NCBI GenBank assembly: GCA_030834765.1
Contig: JAUQXG010000432.1
Span: 1-5,874 of the forward strand
Direction of reading: 5' to 3'
DNA: 5,874 nucleotides
Source of the DNA: Lutispora sp.
GTDB lineage: Bacteria; Bacillota; Clostridia; Lutisporales; Lutisporaceae
A model generated the notes under the pieces. That model was not told the DNA's origin, made no database searches, and was given only the letters and a program-made list of their open reading frames with translations. Positions 1-5,654 of the stretch are shown piece by piece. Position numbers and translations under genes: made by a program. Every line of letters starts with the position of its first letter. Positions within the stretch are counted from its first letter, which is position 1.

Positions 1-204
1 TTGTATTATGAGGAGTATAAAAAAGTTATTATAAAAGTAATAAAAGAAGAGCTTAAATTGGTGAATTTGCCTATACTTTGCAACATGAACTTTGGTCATA
101 CTGCACCTATGATAACGATACCTTATGGTGCCATGGCTGAAATCGATTGTGATAAAAAAACTTTTCGCATTTTAGAGTCAGGCGTAATTTTATTTATCAT
201 ATAA
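1..204 (+). CDS. S66-family peptidase (LD-carboxypeptidase/MccF-like), C-terminal fragment
   Basis: Only the last 67 codons are present; the gene starts left of the window, so the TTG at base 1 is an internal codon, not a start. The visible part holds the run NFGHTAPMITIPYGAMAEID (fragment residues 30-49). This matches the C-terminal segment of S66 serine peptidases, in which the His of the FGHT motif (residue 33 here, bases 97-99) belongs to the Ser-Glu-His triad. Family members cleave the L,D bond of the murein tetrapeptide in the cytoplasm (LdcA) or detoxify peptide-nucleotide antibiotics such as microcin C (MccF). The nucleophile and Glu regions lie outside the window, so the two roles cannot be told apart. 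The stop codon sits inside a perfect palindrome (190-222). The gene appears to be a separate transcription unit from the operon at 469, because a terminator lies between them. Confidence 0.8.
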   Translation: MYYEEYKKVIIKVIKEELKLVNLPILCNMNFGHTAPMITIPYGAMAEIDCDKKTFRILESGVILFII

Positions 205-222
205 GACTTATATGATAAATAA
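190..222. repeat. Perfect 16-bp inverted repeat over the peptidase stop codon
   Basis: Bases 190-205 and 207-222 are exact reverse complements around a single central base, 206. The TAA stop (202-204) lies inside the left arm. As RNA it could form a stem of about 14-15 bp with a 3-5 nt loop, but it is almost all A-U and no run of U follows it, so it is a poor intrinsic terminator. As DNA it is a symmetric site that could bind a dimeric protein. Each arm carries one copy of the octamer TCATATAA that recurs further downstream. Confidence 0.75.
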
Positions 223-293
223 TCCTATTTGACAGAAAATAGTTTGCGCATAAATTCATTTATATGAAAATTATTTAGATATTATTCATATAA
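197..293. repeat. Four copies of octamer TCATATAA/TTATATGA in two inverted pairs
   Basis: Exact copies are at 197-204 (TCATATAA), 208-215 (TTATATGA), 260-267 (TTATATGA) and 286-293 (TCATATAA). The first two are the core of the palindrome at 190-222. The last two are the core of a second inverted repeat with 10-bp arms (259-268 and 285-294) separated by 16 bases. The copies flank and overlap the promoter candidate at 229-256. This arrangement is what would be expected of operator half-sites for a dimeric regulator, possibly the XRE-cupin protein encoded at 469. The region is very AT-rich, which raises the chance of coincidental repeats, so the operator role is inference. Confidence 0.5.
229..256 (+). 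promoter_or_regulatory. Candidate sigma-A type promoter
   Basis: A perfect -35 hexamer TTGACA is at 229-234. After a 16-base spacer comes a moderate -10, TAAATT, at 251-256 (4 of 6 matches to TATAAT). Transcription would begin near 262-264. The terminator at 330-366 would then end most transcripts after about 100 nt, unless it is read through into the regulator gene. No better promoter with both boxes was found between the terminator and base 456, although TTAACA at 401-406 is a possible isolated -35. Low certainty. Confidence 0.35.
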
Positions 294-329
294 AGAAGCA
301 AATTGCATAAAATTAAACAATTATTAATA

Positions 330-366
330 AAAAAGTTCACTATGATGAAAATCATATGGACTTTTT
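330..366 (+). terminator. Intrinsic terminator, probably bidirectional
   Basis: The left arm 330-346 pairs with the right arm 351-366 around a GAAA tetraloop (347-350). This gives about 16 base pairs, including one G-U pair and a single bulged C at 338. The 5' side is preceded by A residues, and the 3' side ends in TTTTT followed by further T-rich sequence to about 373, the classic A-tract/stem/U-tract layout. Because A-rich sequence also lies on the left, the minus strand has a comparable T tail. It most likely ends transcription from the upstream peptidase gene or from the candidate promoter at 229. It lies about 100 bases before the regulator start. Confidence 0.7.
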
Positions 367-455
367 ATTTTTATTATAGTATGCTTATATTGTAGAATAA
401 TTAACAAGAAATATCGTGCTGATAAAACCAATGATATATAAAGTTAAATCCTTTC

Positions 456-462
456 GGAGGTG
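456..462 (+). promoter_or_regulatory. Ribosome-binding site that fixes the TTG start of the regulator
   Basis: GGAGGTG at 456-462 is a near-ideal Shine-Dalgarno and ends 6 bases before the TTG at 469. The in-frame GTG at 460 lies inside this site, so it cannot be the start served by it. The TTG at 469 is therefore preferred. Confidence 0.8.
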
Positions 463-468
463 TTTAAA

Positions 469-1029
469 TTGAATAAAGACATAGGTAAAAAAGTAAAAGA
501 TCTTAGAAATGGAAAAAAGATGACCCTAAAGGAATTAAGTGAACAGACAAACCTTTCAACAGGCTTTTTATCACAGCTAGAGAGAGGCTTAACTGCTGTA
601 GCTACAGATTCTCTTGAAAAAATCGCCCATGCTTTAGAAGTTGATTTATCTTATTTTTTTAAATCGCCCAAAACAAAGCGAAAGATTGTTTTAAGAAGCT
701 ATGAAAAAGAAGTATTTCAGGTTGAAAGCTCCGGTGTGATTATTTACCATCTTACTCAAAATCCAGAGGATAAAGCTATGCTGCCAAGACTTATTGAACT
801 TTTACCTATAAATAGTGAAGAACATATAGATGTTTATCCTCATGAGGGAGAAGAGTTCATTTATGTATTAGAAGGGGTTCTGACTTTATTAATGAACAAT
901 GAGCAACATGAGCTTTATCCAGGTGATACAGCTCATTATAGTTCGAAAATTCCACATAACTGGGCGAATTACACCAATAAAATAGTTAAGATTATTGCAA
1001 ATAATACAACCTGTCATAAAAATACTTAA
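469..1029 (+). CDS. XRE-family HTH / cupin transcriptional regulator
   Basis: The protein has 186 residues when started at TTG 469, which is chosen because GGAGGTG sits 6 bases upstream; an in-frame GTG at 460 would add three residues but overlaps that site. Residues about 5-63 form a helix-turn-helix of the XRE/Cro-C1 type, with MTLKELSEQTNLSTGFLSQL and ERG visible at about 18-40. Residues about 105-180 form a cupin barrel. Motif 1 is PHEGEEFIYVLEG (124-136) and motif 2 is PGD(151-153)...IPHNWAN (161-167). The usual first metal ligand of the HxH pair is replaced by Tyr123, leaving His125, Glu129 and His163 as possible ligands. Proteins of this build are cytoplasmic one-component regulators that sense small metabolites. 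It is the first gene of the cluster, 24 bases before hypE with no promoter seen between, so it is probably co-transcribed and autoregulated. The effector is unknown; hydroxyproline, proline or pyrroline-5-carboxylate are guesses from context. Confidence 0.88.
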   Translation: MNKDIGKKVKDLRNGKKMTLKELSEQTNLSTGFLSQLERGLTAVATDSLEKIAHALEVDLSYFFKSPKTKRKIVLRSYEKEVFQVESSGVIIYHLTQNPEDKAMLPRLIELLPINSEEHIDVYPHEGEEFIYVLEGVLTLLMNNEQHELYPGDTAHYSSKIPHNWANYTNKIVKIIANNTTCHKNT

Positions 1030-1053
1030 ATAATTTCATGGGGAGGTGAAGGT

Positions 1054-1956
1054 ATGGCTAATGCAATGGTCTTCAACACACAGAAATTTTGCATTCATGA
1101 TGGACCAGGTATAAGAACCACCATATTTTTAAAAGGCTGTCCATTAAACTGTATATGGTGTCACAATCCAGAAAGTCAAAGCTATGATAAGGAAATGATG
1201 TTTTCTGAGGATAAATGTACAAGGTGTGGCATATGTGAGAGGAAATGCAGCAATGGTGCAATAAAAGTGACACAAATAGCAGCACAAAGTGATAAACAAA
1301 AATGTACTTTGTGTGGAGACTGTATTGATTTTTGTATTCATAACGCGAGAGAAATTGCAGGAAGAGAGTACACTGTGGATGAGCTTATAAAAATAATTGA
1401 AAAGGATAGAGTCTTTTATGAACAATCAGGCGGAGGAGTCACTTTCTCTGGTGGAGAGGCAATGGCCCAAATAGATGCAGTTGAAGCAATCGTAAAAAAG
1501 TGCAAGAATCGAGGTATTTCTGTTGCAATAGATACATGTGGCTATGCACCCTTTAGCAGCTTTGAGAGAATATTGGATTATGTGGATCTTTTTTTATATG
1601 ACATCAAACTGATGGATACGAATCTTCATAAAAAATATACAGGGAAAGACAATGAATTAATCATGGACAATTTAGTGAAATTGAGCGAAAGAGGAGCAAA
1701 CATAAATCTTCGTATGCCTTTGATACAAGGTATAAATGCAGATGATGAAAATATTCAAAGTATCATGAATTTTATAAAACCTCTTAGAATTTCACAGGTA
1801 AACCTTCTGCCTTATCATGATATAGCAAGAGATAAATATTCGAGATTAAATAGAGAATATAAACAGGAAGCGATGGAGAAGCCTTCTCAAGAAAGGCTGG
1901 GAGAAATTAAAAGTTTATTTGAAAAAAATCAATATAAAGTAAAAATAGGGGGTTAG
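1054..1956 (+). CDS. hypE: Glycyl radical enzyme activase for 4-hydroxyproline dehydratase (radical SAM)
   Basis: This 300-residue protein is a glycyl-radical activating enzyme of the pyruvate-formate-lyase-activase family. It uses S-adenosylmethionine and a 4Fe-4S cluster to abstract hydrogen from the conserved Gly of its partner. The radical SAM CxxxCxxC motif is Cys29, Cys33 and Cys36 (GCPLNCIWCHNPE, 28-40). A ferredoxin-like insert follows with two Cx2Cx2Cx3C sets (Cys55/58/61/65 and Cys84/87/90/94), as is usual in activases of the non-PFL dehydratase group. The SAM-binding SGGE is at 132-135. The start ATG has GGAGG at 1042-1046, 7 bases upstream. Only 4 bases separate its stop from the hypD start, so the two are expected to be translated together. 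The name rests on the adjacent HypD; by sequence alone, activases of different partners are hard to separate. No truncation or missing cysteine is seen. Confidence 0.93.
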   Translation: MANAMVFNTQKFCIHDGPGIRTTIFLKGCPLNCIWCHNPESQSYDKEMMFSEDKCTRCGICERKCSNGAIKVTQIAAQSDKQKCTLCGDCIDFCIHNAREIAGREYTVDELIKIIEKDRVFYEQSGGGVTFSGGEAMAQIDAVEAIVKKCKNRGISVAIDTCGYAPFSSFERILDYVDLFLYDIKLMDTNLHKKYTGKDNELIMDNLVKLSERGANINLRMPLIQGINADDENIQSIMNFIKPLRISQVNLLPYHDIARDKYSRLNREYKQEAMEKPSQERLGEIKSLFEKNQYKVKIGG

Positions 1957-1960
1957 TCTA

Positions 1961-4333
1961 ATGGAAAGAGGAATGAATGAAAGGATTCAGAGACTAAGAA
2001 AGCAGAGTATGTCAGCAACACCAACCTTATCCATAGAAAGAGCTGTACTGGTCACAGAGGCATATAAAAAATACTCAGGCAGTGTAGAAGTTCCGATCAT
2101 GAGAGCTTTAGCATTCAAACACATCATGGAGAATATGACACTTTGCATCAATGAAGATGAGCTGATCGTAGGTGAAAAAGGAGGGAAACCTCAAGCATCA
2201 CCATCCTTCCCAGAGCTATGCTGTCATACGATGGAAGATTTAGATGTAATGGATCGCAGAGAAATCATCTATTTTAAAGTAAATGATGAAGCGAAAGCCG
2301 TACAAGAGAAAGAGATTATTCCCTATTGGGAAAGCCGCTCCATTAGAAAGCTGATATTTGACCATATGACACCTGAGTGGAAGGATTGCTATGAAAGTGG
2401 AATGTTTACAGAGTTCATGGAACAAAGAGGTCCTGGACATACCGTAGCAGATGGCAAGATGTATAAAAAAGGTTTTTTAGATTTTAAGGATGATATACAA
2501 AAAGAAATAGATACATTGAATTTTTATGATGATGAAAAAGCATATGAAAAGAAGCTTCAGCTTGAGGCAATGAAAATATGCTGCGATGCCATCATGATTT
2601 TTGGAAAGCGTTATGCAGATTACGCCAGAGAGCTTGCAGAGAAAGAAACAAATGCAAAAAGAAAAGCAGAGCTTTTACAAATTGCAGTCAATTGTGATGT
2701 TGTTCCAATGCATAAACCTGAAACCTTTGCACAAGCAATACAGATGTACTGGTTTGTCCACCTAGGAGTTACTACAGAGCTGAATCCATGGGATGCATTA
2801 AGTCCTGGAAGATTGGACCAACATCTGAATCCTTTTTACCAAAAAGAAATAGAGCAAGGTATAATAACGAGAGATGATGCAAAAGAGCTTTTGGAATGTT
2901 TATGGGTAAAATTCAACAATCAGCCTGCACCTCCCAAAGTTGGTATCACTTTAAAGGAAAGCAGCACGTATACTGATTTTGCTAATCTTAATACTGGCGG
3001 AGTAAAGCCTGACGGCTCAGATGGTGTAAATGATGTAAGCTATATCATCCTTGATGTGATGGATGACATGAAGCTTTTACAGCCTAGCTCAAATGTACAG
3101 ATCAGCAAAAAGTCGCCTCATGCATTTGTAAAAAGAGCATGTGAGATTTCAAGAAAAGGCTGGGGTCAGCCAGCAATGTACAATACAGATGCAATTATAC
3201 AAGAGTTAATAAGAGCAGGTAAAGATATTGTTGATGCAAGAGAAGGTGGAGCCAGCGGTTGTGTGGAAACAGGAGCATTCGGTAAAGAGGCCTATATACT
3301 TACAGGATATTTTAATATACCAAAGGTCCTTGAGCTTACCTTAAACAATGGGTTCGATAAAAATTCAAATAAGCAGCTTGGATTAAAGACTGGTTATGCA
3401 ACGGATTATAAGTCCTATGAAGAATTTTTCGAAGCCTTCAAAAAACAGCTGCATCATTTTGTTGATATTAAGGTAAAAGGAAATAATGTGATAGAAAAGA
3501 TTTATGCAGTCAATATGCCAGTGCCATTCCTATCTATCATCACAAGTGATTGCATAAAAAATGGGAAGGACTATAATGCAGGAGGAGCAAGATATAATAC
3601 CAACTATATTCAAGGTGTTGGCATAGGTACTTTGACAGATTGTCTCATCTCTATTAAATATAATGTGTTTGAGAAAAAGAAATTCACAATGGAAGAGCTT
3701 ATGAGTGCCATGAAAAATAATTTTGTAGGTCATGAACAAATTCATAATATAGTATTAAATAAAACACCGAAATATGGAAATGATGATGACTACGCTGATG
3801 AAGTAATGGTTCAGGCCTTCGATGCTTTCTATGACGAAGTGAATGGGAGAAGAAATATGAAGGGCGGGTATTATAGAATAGATATGCTTCCTACCACCTG
3901 CCATGTATACTTTGGCTCAGTAATGGGTGCTACACCTAATGGTAGAGTTGCAGAGAAGCCTCTTTCAGAAGGCATTTCCCCTGAAAAGGGAGCCGATACA
4001 AATGGGCCTACAGCAGTGATAAAATCGGCAGCCAAAATGGATCATCTAAGAACAGGAGGAACACTGCTAAACCAAAAATTTGCACCATCCGCTCTTGCTG
4101 ATGACGAAGGATTAGAGAATCTTTCTGCACTCATCAGGTCATATTTCAGCATGGATGGACATCATATTCAATTCAACGTCATTGATAGGAAAACACTGAT
4201 AGCGGCACAAAAAAATCCTAACGAATATAAAGATTTAATCGTAAGAGTAGCAGGCTACAGTGATCACTTTAATAATTTGAGCAAAGAGCTTCAAGATGAA
4301 ATCATTGATAGAACAGAGCAAAGCTTTAACTAG
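1961..4333 (+). CDS. hypD: trans-4-hydroxy-L-proline dehydratase (glycyl radical enzyme)
   Basis: This 790-residue cytoplasmic glycyl radical enzyme removes water from trans-4-hydroxy-L-proline to give (S)-1-pyrroline-5-carboxylate. The thiyl-radical Cys434 lies in GGASGCVETG, with general base Glu436 two residues on. The glycyl radical residue is Gly765 in RVAGYSDHF near the C-terminus. His160 (GPGHTVA), Ser334 and Asp339 (ESSTYTDF) and Tyr450 also stand where the Clostridioides difficile HypD literature, as I recall it, places active-site residues, in the same numbering without gaps. That register separates it from choline, glycerol and propanediol lyases, which share GCVE. Pyruvate formate-lyase is excluded because it has a Cys-Cys pair. 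The start ATG has AGGGGG at 1947-1952 upstream; a second Met at 1973 lacks usable spacing. It sits between its activase and proC, whose product consumes the pyrroline-5-carboxylate. The enzyme is expected to be oxygen-sensitive. The reading frame is intact. Confidence 0.95.
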   Translation: MERGMNERIQRLRKQSMSATPTLSIERAVLVTEAYKKYSGSVEVPIMRALAFKHIMENMTLCINEDELIVGEKGGKPQASPSFPELCCHTMEDLDVMDRREIIYFKVNDEAKAVQEKEIIPYWESRSIRKLIFDHMTPEWKDCYESGMFTEFMEQRGPGHTVADGKMYKKGFLDFKDDIQKEIDTLNFYDDEKAYEKKLQLEAMKICCDAIMIFGKRYADYARELAEKETNAKRKAELLQIAVNCDVVPMHKPETFAQAIQMYWFVHLGVTTELNPWDALSPGRLDQHLNPFYQKEIEQGIITRDDAKELLECLWVKFNNQPAPPKVGITLKESSTYTDFANLNTGGVKPDGSDGVNDVSYIILDVMDDMKLLQPSSNVQISKKSPHAFVKRACEISRKGWGQPAMYNTDAIIQELIRAGKDIVDAREGGASGCVETGAFGKEAYILTGYFNIPKVLELTLNNGFDKNSNKQLGLKTGYATDYKSYEEFFEAFKKQLHHFVDIKVKGNNVIEKIYAVNMPVPFLSIITSDCIKNGKDYNAGGARYNTNYIQGVGIGTLTDCLISIKYNVFEKKKFTMEELMSAMKNNFVGHEQIHNIVLNKTPKYGNDDDYADEVMVQAFDAFYDEVNGRRNMKGGYYRIDMLPTTCHVYFGSVMGATPNGRVAEKPLSEGISPEKGADTNGPTAVIKSAAKMDHLRTGGTLLNQKFAPSALADDEGLENLSALIRSYFSMDGHHIQFNVIDRKTLIAAQKNPNEYKDLIVRVAGYSDHFNNLSKELQDEIIDRTEQSFN

Positions 4334-4397
4334 GAGGAAAAAGATGAAAAAGGCAAAGCCAAAAGGCTACGCCTCTATCAATTTGATTTTTATGTAG
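4332..4397 (+). other. Orphan Shine-Dalgarno and 17-codon mini-ORF between hypD and proC
   Basis: AGGAGG at 4332-4337 overlaps the hypD stop and is followed after 6 bases by ATG at 4344. That ATG opens a 17-codon frame (MKKAKPKGYASINLIFM) ending in TAG at 4395-4397. The ribosome site is stronger than the one before proC, yet the frame resembles no family I recognise. It may be a leader peptide that couples translation to proC. It may instead be the original proC start region displaced by a small insertion: both the mini-ORF and proC begin ATGAAAAAG. Coding status is uncertain. Confidence 0.4.
4351..4374 (+). repeat. Small GC-cored hairpin in the hypD-proC gap
   Basis: AGGC (4351-4354) pairs with GCCT (4371-4374), and GCC (4358-4360) pairs with GGC (4365-4367) around an AAAA loop. 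A symmetric 3x3 internal loop separates the two helices. A second short stem, GTAGC/GCTGC at 4394-4398 and 4402-4406, follows. The GC content is higher than in neighbouring intergenic DNA. No U-run follows directly, so this is not an intrinsic terminator. It could be an RNA processing or stability element, or part of a dispersed short repeat. Confidence 0.45.
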
Positions 4398-4420
4398 CAT
4401 AGCTGCAGGAAGGGGTAAAG

Positions 4421-5230
4421 ATGAAAAAGATAATAGGTTTTATTGGATCGGGTAATATGGGTGAAGCGATGATAGGCGGAATCATAAAATCAAAGCTTGT
4501 ACCAAGCACTAATATTATTGTATCAGATCTAAACCAAGAAAAATTAAAAGCCATGGAACAACTATATAATGTACAAACAACCGTTGATTCAAAAGAGGTG
4601 GCTCAAAAAGCGGATATCATTGTGCTTTCTATTAAACCAAATATATATGATATCGTTTTAAAAAGCATAAAAGAAAATCTTTCTAAAGATAAGATTATTG
4701 TTTCTATCGCAGCAGGAAAGACAATTGAAAGCATCGAAGCGATTCTCGGCAGTGAGACAAAAATAGTCAGAACAATGCCAAACACCCCTGCATTAGTAGG
4801 AGAAGGAATGACAGGCATATGTTCAAATAAGAATGTAACAGATAGTGAATTGAATGAAATTAAAACTATATTTGAAAGCTTTGGAAAGGCAGAGGTATTG
4901 CCTGAATATCTGATAGATGCTGTCATTGGGATCAGCGGATCTGCCCCAGCTTATGTATTCATGTTTATAGAAGCAATAGCGGATGCCGGAGTATTAGAAG
5001 GCATGCCAAGAGATAAAGCATACAAGTTCGCAGCACAAGCAGTTTTAGGTTCTGCAAAGATGGTTTTAGAGTCTGGCAAACATCCAGGAGAGTTAAAGGA
5101 TATGGTATGCTCGCCAGGAGGAACGACCATAGAAGCTGTGGCAACACTTGAAACAGAAGGATTTCGAGGTGCTATCATCAAAGCTGTGGGAGACTGTATA
5201 AAAAAATCTAAAGAAATGAATAAGAAATAG
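4421..5230 (+). CDS. proC: Pyrroline-5-carboxylate reductase
   Basis: This 269-residue protein is of normal length for the family. It reduces 1-pyrroline-5-carboxylate to L-proline with NAD(P)H in the cytoplasm. The N-terminal Rossmann domain shows GFIGSGNMGEA (6-16) with the GxGxxG dinucleotide motif. The middle carries RTMPNTPALVGEG beginning at residue 117. The C-terminal helical dimerisation domain holds GISGSAPAYVF and the signature SPGGTTIEAVATLE (231-244). The start ATG is preceded by AGGAAGGGG (4407-4415). Coming directly after hypD, its main job here is probably to turn HypD product into proline for Stickland fermentation rather than to make proline from glutamate; no proA or proB is nearby. 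The 87-base gap before it is the largest inside the operon. Its stop codon overlaps the ribosome site of the next gene. Confidence 0.96.
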   Translation: MKKIIGFIGSGNMGEAMIGGIIKSKLVPSTNIIVSDLNQEKLKAMEQLYNVQTTVDSKEVAQKADIIVLSIKPNIYDIVLKSIKENLSKDKIIVSIAAGKTIESIEAILGSETKIVRTMPNTPALVGEGMTGICSNKNVTDSELNEIKTIFESFGKAEVLPEYLIDAVIGISGSAPAYVFMFIEAIADAGVLEGMPRDKAYKFAAQAVLGSAKMVLESGKHPGELKDMVCSPGGTTIEAVATLETEGFRGAIIKAVGDCIKKSKEMNKK

Positions 5231-5242
5231 GAGGTAGGACAG

Positions 5243-5524
5243 ATGTTTAAGACAAACAGCTATTTTAATGACAAAGTTATTTCAATTGCCTTCGAGAATC
5301 AAAATGGACCAGCAACAGTAGGGGTAATGGCTCCTGGAGAATATGAGTTTTCTACCTCCAAGCAAGAGCATATGAAAGTAGTAAGCGGAAGTATGATGGT
5401 AAAACTACCAGGCAAAGAAAGCTTTGAAAAGTACAGCAGTGATGAAGTTTTTATCGTTGAAGCTAACTGCAAGTTTCAAGTAAAGATAGCAGAAGCTACA
5501 GCATATTTATGTTTATATAAATAA
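5243..5524 (+). CDS. ppnP: Pyrimidine/purine nucleoside phosphorylase (PpnP/YaiE family)
   Basis: This 93-residue single-domain protein matches the PpnP (former DUF1255, YaiE) family, whose Escherichia coli member has 94 residues. The family is a small cupin-like beta barrel reported to split a broad range of nucleosides with phosphate into the free base and ribose-1-phosphate. Recognised parts are the N-terminal FKTNSYFNDKVISIAFE, the central TVGVMAPGEYEFSTS, the run MKVVSGSMMVKLPG and the C-terminal FQVKIAEATAYLCLYK. The start ATG follows AGGAGGT (5229-5235), which overlaps the proC stop, with a gap of only 12 bases, so co-transcription and tight translational linkage to proC are likely. 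A nucleoside enzyme has no evident task in hydroxyproline breakdown. Either this is a convenience neighbour or the small barrel has another substrate here; the sequence does not decide. Confidence 0.87.
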   Translation: MFKTNSYFNDKVISIAFENQNGPATVGVMAPGEYEFSTSKQEHMKVVSGSMMVKLPGKESFEKYSSDEVFIVEANCKFQVKIAEATAYLCLYK

Positions 5525-5530
5525 TCAATG

Positions 5531-5568
5531 TTTTTACCCCTCTATGGAAATTCATAGAGGGGTAAAAA
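5531..5568. other. Strong 16-bp inverted repeat after ppnP, possible 3' end element
   Basis: Bases 5531-5546 and 5553-5568 are exact reverse complements (TTTTTACCCCTCTATG and its complement) around a 6-base loop, starting 7 bases after the ppnP stop. The stem has a CCCC/GGGG core and would be very stable in RNA. Unlike a normal intrinsic terminator, the T run is on the 5' side and the A run on the 3' side, on both strands, so no U-tract follows the stem. It probably marks the operon end as an mRNA 3' stabiliser or a weak terminator. Confidence 0.65.
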
Positions 5569-5601
5569 ATATCATAAGGCTAACTAGATACAAGCAAGTT
5601 A

Positions 5602-5610
5602 TGGTATTAT
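5602..5610 (+). promoter_or_regulatory. Candidate extended -10 promoter for the aminopeptidase gene
   Basis: TGG followed by TATTAT (5605-5610) forms a TRTGn extended -10, with TA at 5600-5601 upstream and 5 of 6 matches to TATAAT. The -35 region at the usual distance (about 5582-5587) is poor, which is tolerated with an extended -10. The site lies 45 bases before the ATG at 5655 and after the hairpin, so it would drive the downstream gene separately from the hyp operon. Confidence 0.45.
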
Positions 5611-5654
5611 TTAAATATAGCAATGAAAATATTAGATTTTGCAGGGAGGATACC

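Noticed and set aside
190..222. Calling the palindrome an intrinsic terminator
   Set aside because: The stem is nearly all A-T and is followed by TCCTATTTGACA rather than a T run.
190..294. CRISPR array from the repeated octamers
   Set aside because: The repeats are only 8-10 bases, in mixed orientation with unequal spacing, and no cas genes are present.
401..440. Promoter directly before the regulator (TTAACA at 401 with GATAAA at 421 or GATATA at 433)
   Set aside because: Spacers of 14 or 26 bases are outside the working range, so no two-box promoter could be supported there.
1073..1425. Two overlapping minus-strand open frames of 70 and 93 codons inside hypE
   Set aside because: They lie antisense to a well-supported gene, have Cys/Phe/Ile-rich shadow composition, and show no domain or ribosome site.
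1973..1975. Alternative hypD start at the second methionine
   Set aside because: The purine-rich AGAGG before it ends only one base from the ATG, too close to serve it, and starting at 1961 gives residue numbering that matches characterised HypD exactly.
2240..3745. Minus-strand open frames of 66 and 71 codons inside hypD
   Set aside because: They are antisense to conserved hypD sequence and have no independent support.
1961..4333. Assignment of the glycyl radical enzyme as pyruvate formate-lyase or choline TMA-lyase
   Set aside because: There is no adjacent Cys-Cys pair as in pyruvate formate-lyase. The residues at 160, 334, 339 and 450 and the proC neighbour fit hydroxyproline dehydratase, and no microcompartment genes accompany it.
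4603..5181. Minus-strand open frames of 60 to 107 codons inside proC
   Set aside because: They are shadows of the proC frame with no recognisable protein family and no Shine-Dalgarno.
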